Shown here piece by piece: positions 16,672 to 24,522 of a stretch of DNA of 64,000 bases (positions are counted from its first letter, which is position 1; every line of letters begins with the position of its first letter). This DNA comes from Lachnospiraceae bacterium. Its GTDB lineage: Bacteria > Bacillota > Clostridia > Lachnospirales > Lachnospiraceae. A program made the position numbers and the translations under genes. The notes below the pieces were generated by a model. That model was not told the origin of the DNA. It made no database searches and worked only from the letters and a program-made list of their open reading frames with translations. The stretch spans positions 107,420 through 171,419 of the forward strand of contig JAFZRY010000014.1 in NCBI GenBank assembly GCA_017619615.1, in the 5' to 3' direction.

Positions 16672-17712
16672 ATGGATCTTGAAAAACTGTACTCTGACGT
16701 CGACCGGGCCGTCTCTTCCCTGGACTTCCCCCGCATCTGGCCGGGCTTCGCCCCGCTGAAATTCGCCCTGTACGACGCCGAAAAATGCTTTTTTGACGGC
16801 CGCTACATCGACAAAACCGACGATTTCTGCGCCAACACCTCGATCAATTACCGGGGCGAACAGATCGCAATCTGGATGGTGCAGGAGGACCTGCCCCTCC
16901 CCGTCCTGACCTCCAAACTCGTCCACGAAATGTTCCACGGCTTCCAGACCCTGCAGGGCTGGACCTGCTGGCCGGACGAGATGGAAGCCCTGCGCCGCTA
17001 CCGCTATGATGCGGAAAACCTGTGTCTCAAACTGCGCGAAAACGAGCTGCTCCTGACATTGCTCGACGGCTTTGACGACACCGCCTTCCGCGAACTGACT
17101 GCGCTCCGGAAACGCCGCAGCGAATCGTTCCCGTTCGAGTTTTCCTATGAATGCAAGGTCGAGGAGATTGAAGGCACGGCAAATTACGTCGAATGGCAGG
17201 TCCTGAAACAACTGGACGAAAACGCGGCGGCCGCCCTGACGGACCGGATGCGGCCGGCGATGACGCGCCCGGAGCTCCTGTTCCCGATCCGCGTCTCCTG
17301 CTACTTCACCGGTGCCCTGATGATCCACGCCATGCGGCGGGCCGGCGTGTATGATTTCGCCCCCGCCGAACGGCCCGCGCCCCTGCCGCTCGTGCGCTCC
17401 GCCGCTGCCTCCGACGGCCTCTTCCCCGGCAAGGACGCCTGTTATCGGCAGGTTTCTGACGCGGTCGCATCCTATCAGGAAGAAACCGCCGCGATCGTCC
17501 GCTCCGCGCTGGACAGGAACGACGTCGTCCTGGAAGGCCCCCTCGAACTCGTCACCGTGAACATCTACAACGCGAGATATCATGACGGTTACGTGACTTC
17601 GACGTACTTCCTGATGTACAGGGACGGCGCGGAAGAGAAGATGATCCCCGGGAATTTCGTGATCAAAATGCGGGACGGGAAAACGATCGATAAAGTGTAC
17701 CGGTGGGAATAA
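16672..17712 (+). CDS. Uncharacterised protein with HExxH zinc-peptidase motif
   Basis: 346 residues. LVHEMFHGFQ gives HEMFH at residues 85-89, and EGTANYVEW (Glu167/Glu174) is placed where gluzincins have their third ligand. No signal peptide or membrane helix, so a cytoplasmic zincin is likely. The start at 16672 follows GGGGGG; a longer open frame upstream overlaps DUF362 and is rejected. The C-terminal part (FVIKMRDGKTIDKVYRW) is beta-rich. Substrate unknown; the DUF362 gene is its operon partner. Confidence 0.6.
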   Translation: MDLEKLYSDVDRAVSSLDFPRIWPGFAPLKFALYDAEKCFFDGRYIDKTDDFCANTSINYRGEQIAIWMVQEDLPLPVLTSKLVHEMFHGFQTLQGWTCWPDEMEALRRYRYDAENLCLKLRENELLLTLLDGFDDTAFRELTALRKRRSESFPFEFSYECKVEEIEGTANYVEWQVLKQLDENAAAALTDRMRPAMTRPELLFPIRVSCYFTGALMIHAMRRAGVYDFAPAERPAPLPLVRSAAASDGLFPGKDACYRQVSDAVASYQEETAAIVRSALDRNDVVLEGPLELVTVNIYNARYHDGYVTSTYFLMYRDGAEEKMIPGNFVIKMRDGKTIDKVYRWE

Positions 17713-17725
17713 AACCCCGAAAAAC

Positions 17726-17752
17726 CTGACAAAGGAACCGTCCCCCTGTCAG
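17726..17752. repeat. REP-like palindrome CTGACA...TGTCAG
   Basis: 27 bases, identical to the unit at 15205-15231. It sits just upstream of the ribosome-binding site of the aminotransferase-fold gene. Confidence 0.85.
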
Positions 17753-17770
17753 ACCCAAGGAGGAACCTTT

Positions 17771-18970
17771 ATGACCTATGATTTTACCACCATCATCCCG
17801 CGCGAGGGCAAGGACGCCCTGGCGGTGGAAGGCCTGGGCTGGGGCTTCGGGCCCCGCGCGCCGAAGGAGGGGTTCGATTTCATCCCGATGTGGGTGGCGG
17901 ACATGAATTTCCCGACGGCGCCGTCCATCACGCGGAAGATCGTGGAGCGGGCGGAGCATCCGCTGTACGGGTATTTTCTGGCGCAGCCGGCGTATTACCA
18001 GGCGATTTTCGACTGGCAGAAACGCCACGGCGTGACCGGCCTGGAGAAGTGGCAGATCGGCTACCACAACGGCGTGCTGGGCGGCGTGGCCTCGCTGACG
18101 AAGGCCTTCACCGCGCCCGGCGACAAGGTGCTCATGCACAGCCCCGCGTACATCGGCTTCACCCACGTCCTGGAGGACCTGGGCCGGCGCGCGGAGCTCT
18201 CGCCCATGAAAAAGGACGCGGACGGCGTCTGGCGCATGGATTTTGAGGACATGGAGCGCCGCCTGGCGGAAGAGCACATCCACTTCGCCATTTTCTGTTC
18301 CCCGCACAACCCGACCGGCCGCGTCTGGGAACGGTGGGAGATCGAGCAGGCGATGGCGCTGTACGCGAAATACGACTGCGTCGTGGCCGCGGATGAGATC
18401 TGGTCCGACCTGATTCTGCCGGGCTATAAGCACATCCCCGTGCAAAGCGTCAGCGATGACGCGCGCCGCCGCACCGTCGCCTTTTATTCGCCCAGCAAGG
18501 GCTTCAACCTTTCCGGCCTCTGGAACAGCTACAGCATCGCGTACGACCGGACTCTTCAGGACCGCATGGTCAAAGAGGGCGATATGTCGCACTACAACAG
18601 CCTGAACGTCCTCTCCATGCACGCGCTGATGGGCGCCTACAGCGAGGAGGGCGCGGCGTGGCTCGCCCAGCTGCTGGAAGTCCTGCAGGGCAACATCGAC
18701 CTCGTTTGCGATTTCGTGCGCGATGAGCTGCCCGGCGTCGCGGTCAGCCGCCCGCAGAGCACCTATCTGGTCTTTCTCTGCTGCGACGAGTACGTCACCC
18801 GCACCGGCCGCACCATGGACGACATCATCTCCGCCGCCTGGGACGTCGGCGTCGGCCTCCAGGACGGCCGTCCCTTCTTCGAACCCTTCGGGCTCCGCCT
18901 TAACCTCGCCCTTCCCCGCACCCGCGTGGCCGAAGCCATGCGGCGGCTCAAAGAATACGTCTTTGTATGA
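17771..18970 (+). CDS. PatB/MalY-type cystathionine beta-lyase
   Basis: 399 residues, fold-type I PLP enzyme. PatB/MalY signatures are MWVADMNFPTAPSI near the N-terminus, HNPTGRVWERWE, ADEIWSDLILPGYKH, and the Schiff-base lysine in SPSKGFNLSGLW (about residue 240). It should cleave cystathionine or cysteine conjugates to thiol, pyruvate and ammonia; a transaminase activity cannot be excluded. AGGAGGAAC precedes the ATG. Third positions become strongly C-biased in the 3' half. Confidence 0.85.
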   Translation: MTYDFTTIIPREGKDALAVEGLGWGFGPRAPKEGFDFIPMWVADMNFPTAPSITRKIVERAEHPLYGYFLAQPAYYQAIFDWQKRHGVTGLEKWQIGYHNGVLGGVASLTKAFTAPGDKVLMHSPAYIGFTHVLEDLGRRAELSPMKKDADGVWRMDFEDMERRLAEEHIHFAIFCSPHNPTGRVWERWEIEQAMALYAKYDCVVAADEIWSDLILPGYKHIPVQSVSDDARRRTVAFYSPSKGFNLSGLWNSYSIAYDRTLQDRMVKEGDMSHYNSLNVLSMHALMGAYSEEGAAWLAQLLEVLQGNIDLVCDFVRDELPGVAVSRPQSTYLVFLCCDEYVTRTGRTMDDIISAAWDVGVGLQDGRPFFEPFGLRLNLALPRTRVAEAMRRLKEYVFV

Positions 18971-18982
18971 CGGCATAAAACG

Positions 18983-19041
18983 GGGCCACTGGGGGACGGT
19001 TCCCGGTGGCACTGCCGGAAGGAACCGTCCCCGAATGGCCT
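18983..19041. repeat. Inverted pair of REP-like elements, GGCCAC variant
   Basis: GGGGACGGTTCC (18992-19003) and GGAACCGTCCCC (19021-19032) in inverted orientation, bounded by GGCCACTG and GAATGGCC. The first unit also closes on itself with GCCAC/GTGGC. Confidence 0.75.
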
Positions 19042-19061
19042 TGCCGCGCGGCATTTTCTCC

Positions 19062-19091
19062 TTGACAGGCGGACGGTTTCCGTGATACAAA
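19062..19091 (+). promoter_or_regulatory. Promoter for comM-dprA, apparently built on a REP-like copy
   Basis: TTGACA (19062-19067), an 18-base spacer and TACAAA (19086-19091) preceded by TGA. The -35 and spacer, TTGACAGGCGGACGG, match the repeat unit CTGACAGGGGGACGG closely. Confidence 0.6.
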
Positions 19092-19170
19092 ATAACCGAT
19101 GGCGTTGACGGAAATGATTTCCGGCGGCGCTTTTTTTTGCGCGCCAAAAACGAAAGGAGATTATCGATCT

Positions 19171-20700
19171 ATGTACAGCCAGGCGAATGGCATGGCTCTT
19201 TTCGGCATGGAAGGAGTCCCGATCCACGTGGAGTGCGACTGCTCCACAGGACTGCCCGAGATGTCCATGGTGGGGTATCTGGGCGCGGAAGTGCGGGAAG
19301 CCCGGGACCGCGTCCGTACGGCCCTGAAAAATACCGGCTACCAGCTGCCCCCGCGGCGCATTACGGTCAATCTGGCGCCGGCGGACATCCGGAAGGAGGG
19401 GACGGGTTTCGATCTGGCCATCGCGGTGGCACTGCTCTGCTCCGCGGAGATGGTGGACCTGAACGGATTATTGGACGATACCGTGTTTATCGGCGAACTG
19501 GGGCTGGACGGGCGGCTGGTCCCGGTGAGCGGCGTGCTGACGATGGTCGGCGCCGCGAAAGAAGCGGGCTATGCCTGCTGCGTGGTCCCGGCCGGCAACG
19601 GGGCGGAGGGCGCACTGGTGGAGGGAATCCGGGTCATCGGGCTGGAGAGCCTGGAACAGCTGCCCCTGCTGGCGGCGGGAAAACTGGTCCCGCTGCCCTG
19701 CCGCGTGCACGAACTGCTGCAGGAGGAAAACCGGCGGGAAACGGTGGATTTCGCGGAGGTGAACGGCCAGCGGGCGCTGCGGCGGGCGGCGGAGGTCGCG
19801 GCGGCGGGGCGCCACAACCTGCTGATGATCGGCTCGCCCGGCGCGGGCAAGACCATGGCGGCGCGGCGCATCCCCACCATCCTGCCGCGCCTGTCGCTGG
19901 ACGAGGCGCTGGAGGTCTCGCGCATCTACTCCATCTGCGGCCTGCTGACGCCGGAGAGGCCGCTGATCCTGACGCGGCCCTTCCGCAGCCCGCATCACAC
20001 CGTCTCGTCCTTCGCCCTGGTGGGCGGCGGCCGCGTGCCCCGGCCCGGGGAGATCTCGCTGGCGGACCACGGCGTCCTGTTCCTGGACGAGCTGCCCGAA
20101 TTCCAGAAAACCGCGCTGGAGGCGCTGCGCCAGCCGCTGGAGGACGGCGAGGTGAGCATCGCGCGCGTGCAGGGCTCCTTCCGCTTCCCCGCGGACGTCA
20201 TGCTGGTGGCGGCCATGAACCCCTGCCGCTGCGGCTATTACCCGGACCGCAGCCGATGCCGCTGCTCCGACGCGGAGGTGGAAAACTATCTGCGGCGCAT
20301 CAGCCGCCCGCTGCTGGACCGGATGGACCTGTGCGTGGAGGCTCCGCCGCTGGGCTACGGCGAGCTCACCGGCAAGGCGAAAAACGAGAGCTCGGCGGCC
20401 ATCCGCGAACGCGTGGAAGCGGCGCGGGAGCGGCAGGCGGAGCGCTTCCGGGACACGGACATCCTGTTCAATTCGCGCATGACCGCGCGCCAGGTGAAGC
20501 AGTACTGCGGGCTGAGCCGCGAGCAGGACCAGTTCCTGAAGCGCGTGTTTGAGCAGAAAGGGCTGTCCGCGCGGGCGTATCACCGCATTTTAAAAGTGGC
20601 GCGGACCGTCGCGGACCTGCGCGGGGCTGACGAGATCGCGCCGGAGGACCTGGCGGAGGCCGTGGGGTACCGGGCGCCGGCGGAGAAATTCTGGAGGTGA
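19171..20700 (+). CDS. comM: YifB/ComM family Mg-chelatase-like AAA+ ATPase
   Basis: 509 residues: an N-terminal Lon-like domain (AEVREARDRVRTALKNTGY, then LAPADIRKEGTGFDLAIA), an AAA+ core with Walker A GSPGAGKTMAARR (about 229) and Walker B GVLFLDELPEF, a zinc-type NPCRCGYYPD...CRC motif, and a Mg-chelatase C-terminal domain. ComM acts as a branch-migration helicase in natural transformation in some species. ATG 19171 is preferred over 19099 because AAAGGAGA precedes it. dprA follows four bases after its stop. Confidence 0.92.
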   Translation: MYSQANGMALFGMEGVPIHVECDCSTGLPEMSMVGYLGAEVREARDRVRTALKNTGYQLPPRRITVNLAPADIRKEGTGFDLAIAVALLCSAEMVDLNGLLDDTVFIGELGLDGRLVPVSGVLTMVGAAKEAGYACCVVPAGNGAEGALVEGIRVIGLESLEQLPLLAAGKLVPLPCRVHELLQEENRRETVDFAEVNGQRALRRAAEVAAAGRHNLLMIGSPGAGKTMAARRIPTILPRLSLDEALEVSRIYSICGLLTPERPLILTRPFRSPHHTVSSFALVGGGRVPRPGEISLADHGVLFLDELPEFQKTALEALRQPLEDGEVSIARVQGSFRFPADVMLVAAMNPCRCGYYPDRSRCRCSDAEVENYLRRISRPLLDRMDLCVEAPPLGYGELTGKAKNESSAAIRERVEAARERQAERFRDTDILFNSRMTARQVKQYCGLSREQDQFLKRVFEQKGLSARAYHRILKVARTVADLRGADEIAPEDLAEAVGYRAPAEKFWR

Positions 20701-20704
20701 GGGG

Positions 20705-21817
20705 ATGGAAAGACGGGATTATCTGTATTTTCTGGCCGCGATGCCGGAGGCGTCGCCGCTGCTGCTCCGCCGCCTGCTCAGCCTGTACGGGGACCCGGAA
20801 GCGGTGTTCCGCGAGGAGAAACTGCCGGTCTCCGCGCTGCGGCAGGAGGCCGTGGACGAGGCGAAAAAGCGCCTGCCGGAGATCTTAAAGGCGCGCGACG
20901 AGGCGGAGAAGGCGGGGATCGTCTGGGTCAGCTGCGAGGAGGCCGCGTATCCGGCCCGGCTGGCCGCACTGGGCGATGCGCCGCTCGGGATCTTTGTGAA
21001 AGGGAAGGTGCCGCCGGAGGAGACGCCGTCCGTCGGGATCATCGGCGCGCGGAGCTGCACGCCCTACGGCCGCCTGATGGCGGAACGGTTCGGCGGGGAA
21101 CTGGGGGAACGGGGGCTGTCGGTGATCAGCGGGATGGCGCGCGGGATCGACGGGGTCGCGCAGGAAGCGGCGCTGGAGCGCGGCGGCGCCTCGTTCGCGG
21201 TGCTCGGCTGCGGCGCGGACGTGTGCTATCCGCCGGGGAACCGGAAACTGTACGACGCACTGGCGGAAAAGGGCGGCCTGCTGACCGAATATCCGCCGGG
21301 TACGCCGCCGCTGCCGCATCATTTCCCGCTGCGGAACCGGCTGATCGCGGCGCTCTCGGACGTCCTGCTCGTGATCGAGGCGCGCGAAAAAAGCGGCTCG
21401 CAGATCACGGTGGACCAGGCGCTGGAGCAGGGCAGGGAAGTGCTGGCCCTCCCCGGCCGCGTGGGCGACGCCCTGTCCGCCGGCTGCCTGAAACTGATCG
21501 CCCAGGGGGCCGGCGTCCTGACCTGCTGCGGCGACGTATACGAAGCGCTGGGCATGGACGCCGCGAAGATCGCGAACGCCGCCGGATCCGCCTCCGGGAG
21601 CGGCGCCCCGGCCTCCGGCCCCTCCCGCAGCGGCGGCGAACTCCCCGCGCCTCTCAAACAGATCTGGCGCCACATGGGCACGGACCCCGTGCACGTGGAG
21701 GAACTCCTGGCGGCGGAAGAGGAGCTGACGATGGGGGAAATTTCGCTGCGGCTGCTGGAACTGGAAACAAGGGGATATATCCGGCAGACGCCGGGGGGAG
21801 GGTATATGAAACGGTAG
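20705..21817 (+). CDS. dprA: DNA-processing protein DprA
   Basis: 370 residues: N-terminal SAM-like region, Rossmann fold with IIGARSCTPYG, SGMARGIDGVAQEAAL, FAVLGCGADVCYPP, FPLRNRLIAALSD and GSQITVDQALEQGREVLALPG, then a DML1-like winged helix at the C-terminus. It loads RecA on incoming single-stranded DNA. In most Firmicutes topA is next; here a 2.3-kb surface-protein gene on the other strand intervenes. A Ser/Gly/Pro-rich linker (about 290-310) joins the two domains. Confidence 0.95.
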   Translation: MERRDYLYFLAAMPEASPLLLRRLLSLYGDPEAVFREEKLPVSALRQEAVDEAKKRLPEILKARDEAEKAGIVWVSCEEAAYPARLAALGDAPLGIFVKGKVPPEETPSVGIIGARSCTPYGRLMAERFGGELGERGLSVISGMARGIDGVAQEAALERGGASFAVLGCGADVCYPPGNRKLYDALAEKGGLLTEYPPGTPPLPHHFPLRNRLIAALSDVLLVIEAREKSGSQITVDQALEQGREVLALPGRVGDALSAGCLKLIAQGAGVLTCCGDVYEALGMDAAKIANAAGSASGSGAPASGPSRSGGELPAPLKQIWRHMGTDPVHVEELLAAEEELTMGEISLRLLELETRGYIRQTPGGGYMKR

Positions 21818-21921
21818 AGAAACAGAAGGTGGTTATCGATGTTTTGAGAAAAACAGAACTGTTTATCACGTTCCTTCAAACCGTATCACAGGGATCGATC
21901 TCCTTTCGGCCCGAATCAAAA

Positions 21922-21957
21922 ACAGGGCCAGGAAGAACCGTCCCTCAGTGGCCCTGT
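21922..21957. repeat. REP-like palindrome with ACAGGGCCA stem
   Basis: ACAGGGCCA (21922-21930) pairs with TGGCCCTGT (21949-21957) around GGAAGAACCGTCCC, the family core in inverted orientation. Confidence 0.7.
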
Positions 21958-21960
21958 GCA

Positions 21961-21998
21961 AAAAGAGATGGTGCTTTCCCAAGAGAAAACACCATCCC
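21961..21998 (-). terminator. Intrinsic terminator of the LRR protein gene
   Basis: On the minus strand GATGGTG pairs with CACCATC (stem 21968-21974 with 21991-21997), followed by TCTTTTT. Confidence 0.75.
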
Positions 21999-22035
21999 TT
22001 TCCGTTTTCAGTTCCCCGGAGACCGGTCGTCCGGC

Positions 22036-24297
22036 TTAGTCGAAGTATGCCTCCGCGTACTGATTGTACAGATACAGCGCCCGGGCCAGGTTCGCCAGGT
22101 TCTCGTTGCTGCTGTTAAACACAGCGTTGGCGTAGCTGAGCGCGCAGAACTTCATGGTGCGGGTCTGGCCGTTGTACGTGGCCTTCACGGTGAACATCTT
22201 GTCCAGGTCGACGCTCGCGATGCCGGGGATGCTGACGTACCACTTCTTGCCGCTCTTGATGACTTCGTAGGACTTGCCGCTTGCGTTCTTGGCCGTGACC
22301 TGTTTGGTGAAGTACACGCGGATCTCCGTGTCGCCTTCCAGGTTCAGGGAGAAGCTGTCGTAGCCGACGGTCTTCTTCGCGTCGGTCGGGACGACGCGGG
22401 TCAGGGCCTCGTCGGGTTCGACGGCGGCCGCTTCGTCGTTCAAGTAACCTTCCGGGTTAGCGAAGTTCTCCAGGTTGAAATCGAAGTAGTTCTGGGCGGC
22501 GCCGCCGAAGTGCAGGATGGCCTTGGCCAGGTTGATGCTCTTTTCGGTGTTGTCCGGGTTGCCGATGATCAGGCTGGCCCAGTCGGCGACGCAGAAATCC
22601 AGGGCGCTGCCTTCCACAAAAGCGCCGCCCCGGAGCAGCTTCATCTGCTCGCCGTTCTCATCGTACACGGTCAGGGTGACCGGGCAGGTCATTTCCTTCA
22701 TGGCGATATTGCTGTAGGACAGGCGGAACTGGTTCGAACTGGCCGTGTAGCCGTGCTCCTTGTCGCGGATCAGTTCAAAGTCGAGCGTCGTTTCCGCTTC
22801 GCCGTGGAAGACCAGTTTGGCCGTGACCGCGGTTTCCGGCGCCTTGAAGAAGAAGTTGATGCCGATCTTGCCTTCCAGGGCCAGCGTCATGCCGCTGATC
22901 TGTACGAACGCCACGTCTTCGAACTGCGCGGTGTAGGTGGCGGGCCCGGTGACTTCTGTGATCTTGGGATTCCAGCCGGAGAAGGTGTACTGATGGAAGT
23001 CTTCGCCTTCTCTGACAGGCGTCTCGCCTTCGTAGACGGGCAGTTCGCCGACCGGGGCGTCGCTGCTCTGCAGGACCGTGCCGTCGTAGTTCACGAAAGT
23101 GACGGTGCAGTACTCGTCATACTGCGCGGTGTAGGTGGCGGGCTCGGTGGCGGGGACGATCTCGGAATCCCAGCCGGAGAACGTATAGCTGTGGAGCGGT
23201 TCGCCTTCCCGGGCCGGGGTCTCGCCTTCGTAGACGGGCAGCTCGCCGGCCGGGACGTCGCTGCTCTGGAGGAGCGTGCCGTCCCAGTTCACGAATTCGA
23301 TGGTAAAGGACTCGGTGAATTTCGCGGTCACGGCCGTGCCGAGGGTATCCAGCACGGAGGAAGCGTTCCATTCGGCGTCCGTGGACAGCAGCGTGTCGTC
23401 CGCGTCATACCAGCCGAGGAATTCCTCGCCCTCGTCGGGGTAGGCGTAAAGAAGGAGGAAGGGATTTCCGTTCATGATGGTCTGCCAGCAGGCGACGGTG
23501 CCGGAGCCGGACGCGCTCAAACTGTCCAGATGGAGATCGGGGCAGGCGCTCATGTCGATGGTCTTGAAGTGGTTGCCGGCCAGGTTCAGTACTCTCAGGC
23601 CGGAGCAGTCGCTCAGGTCGAGCGTGCTGAAGTTGTTGTCCTTCGCATTGAGCGTCGAGAGGGACGAGCAGCCGCTCAGGTCCAGATCCTCCAGCAGGTT
23701 GTTTCCGCAGTCCAGCGTGACGATCTGCGGGCAGTCGCTCAGGTCCAGCCGAGTCAGCCGGTTGCCGCTGCAGAAGATGCCGGTGCTGAGGCCGGAGCAG
23801 CCGCTGAGGTTCAGCGAAGTCAGTTCGTTGTCGTCGCAGATCAGGCAGTAGAGGCTTTCGCAGTTCGAGAAATCCAGCGTCTGCAGGGACCCGTTGTCGA
23901 CTTCCACGTCGCCCAGCTCCGGGCAGTCCGAGGCGTCAATGGCCGTGATCCGGTTTCCGGAAAGATACAGGCCGATCATTTCGGTGAAACCGCTGACGTC
24001 GAGCGTGCCGACGAGGTCGCTGTCGCTCCAGCTGATCATCATGACCTGGTAAGGATCTCCATAAGGCATGAACACCCAGCCGTCGGCCCAGGTCATGGGA
24101 TCGTTCACGTCATAGTCCTCGTTCAGTTTCGTGCCGTTCTTCACGCCGTCTTCATCCTCGGTCTCCAGGAAGGCGGCGAGCTGGTCATACTCGTACTCGC
24201 TGTAGCCTTCCGGCGCCGCCCATGCCGTGCGGAGGGTCAGGAGCGACACCAGCGTCATCAGGGCGAACGCGGCGGTCAGGAACTTTTTCATTTTCAT
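22036..24297 (-). CDS. Secreted leucine-rich-repeat protein with two InlB-B-like repeats
   Basis: 753 residues. Signal peptide (1-27, ending TAWAA), then about eight short LRR units of the pattern LDLSDCPxLxxLxCxxNxL (about 80-255). Two about 70-residue repeats follow (about 325-465) of the InlB-B/Listeria-Bacteroides type, each with YDG/WDG, VYEGETP and YTFSGW. A roughly 280-residue C-terminal region is unassigned. No LPXTG, SLH or choline-binding motif, so it is probably secreted or bound noncovalently. GGAGG precedes the ATG. The gene stands alone, opposite to dprA and topA, with its own promoter and terminator. Adhesion or interaction role is inference. Confidence 0.75.
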   Translation of the reverse strand: MKMKKFLTAAFALMTLVSLLTLRTAWAAPEGYSEYEYDQLAAFLETEDEDGVKNGTKLNEDYDVNDPMTWADGWVFMPYGDPYQVMMISWSDSDLVGTLDVSGFTEMIGLYLSGNRITAIDASDCPELGDVEVDNGSLQTLDFSNCESLYCLICDDNELTSLNLSGCSGLSTGIFCSGNRLTRLDLSDCPQIVTLDCGNNLLEDLDLSGCSSLSTLNAKDNNFSTLDLSDCSGLRVLNLAGNHFKTIDMSACPDLHLDSLSASGSGTVACWQTIMNGNPFLLLYAYPDEGEEFLGWYDADDTLLSTDAEWNASSVLDTLGTAVTAKFTESFTIEFVNWDGTLLQSSDVPAGELPVYEGETPAREGEPLHSYTFSGWDSEIVPATEPATYTAQYDEYCTVTFVNYDGTVLQSSDAPVGELPVYEGETPVREGEDFHQYTFSGWNPKITEVTGPATYTAQFEDVAFVQISGMTLALEGKIGINFFFKAPETAVTAKLVFHGEAETTLDFELIRDKEHGYTASSNQFRLSYSNIAMKEMTCPVTLTVYDENGEQMKLLRGGAFVEGSALDFCVADWASLIIGNPDNTEKSINLAKAILHFGGAAQNYFDFNLENFANPEGYLNDEAAAVEPDEALTRVVPTDAKKTVGYDSFSLNLEGDTEIRVYFTKQVTAKNASGKSYEVIKSGKKWYVSIPGIASVDLDKMFTVKATYNGQTRTMKFCALSYANAVFNSSNENLANLARALYLYNQYAEAYFD

Positions 24298-24378
24298 GGG
24301 ATACCTCCGAAAAAGGACCGGCGGCGCCGGATGGCGGGGATCTGTCGCCGGAGGGGCGCCGCTTGGTCGAGTGGCCTC

Positions 24379-24407
24379 ATTATAACACAGGACCGGGAGC
24401 GATGCAA
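24379..24407 (-). promoter_or_regulatory. Promoter of the LRR protein gene
   Basis: Minus strand TTGCAT (24407-24402), 17-base spacer, TATAAT (24384-24379) with TGT before it (extended -10). Confidence 0.8.
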
Positions 24408-24440
24408 AGCGGCCCCGGAGGTTTTGCGTGAAAAAAGTTC

Positions 24441-24469
24441 TTGCATATTTTTTTGTTATCGTCTATCAT
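24441..24469 (+). promoter_or_regulatory. Promoter of topA
   Basis: TTGCAT (24441-24446), 17-base T-rich spacer, TATCAT (24464-24469). Divergent from the LRR promoter, with the two -35 boxes 33 bases apart. Confidence 0.7.
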
Positions 24470-24522
24470 CGTGATTTGTCAGCGTGCGCAAGCGCGAATC
24501 GGAAGGAAAATCAGGAGGCACC

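Noticed and set aside
21223-24474. 1083-codon open frame on the plus strand
   Set aside because: It is antisense to the LRR gene and overlaps dprA; the protein is a low-complexity Val/Gly/Ala mirror of the real gene, with no ribosome-binding site.
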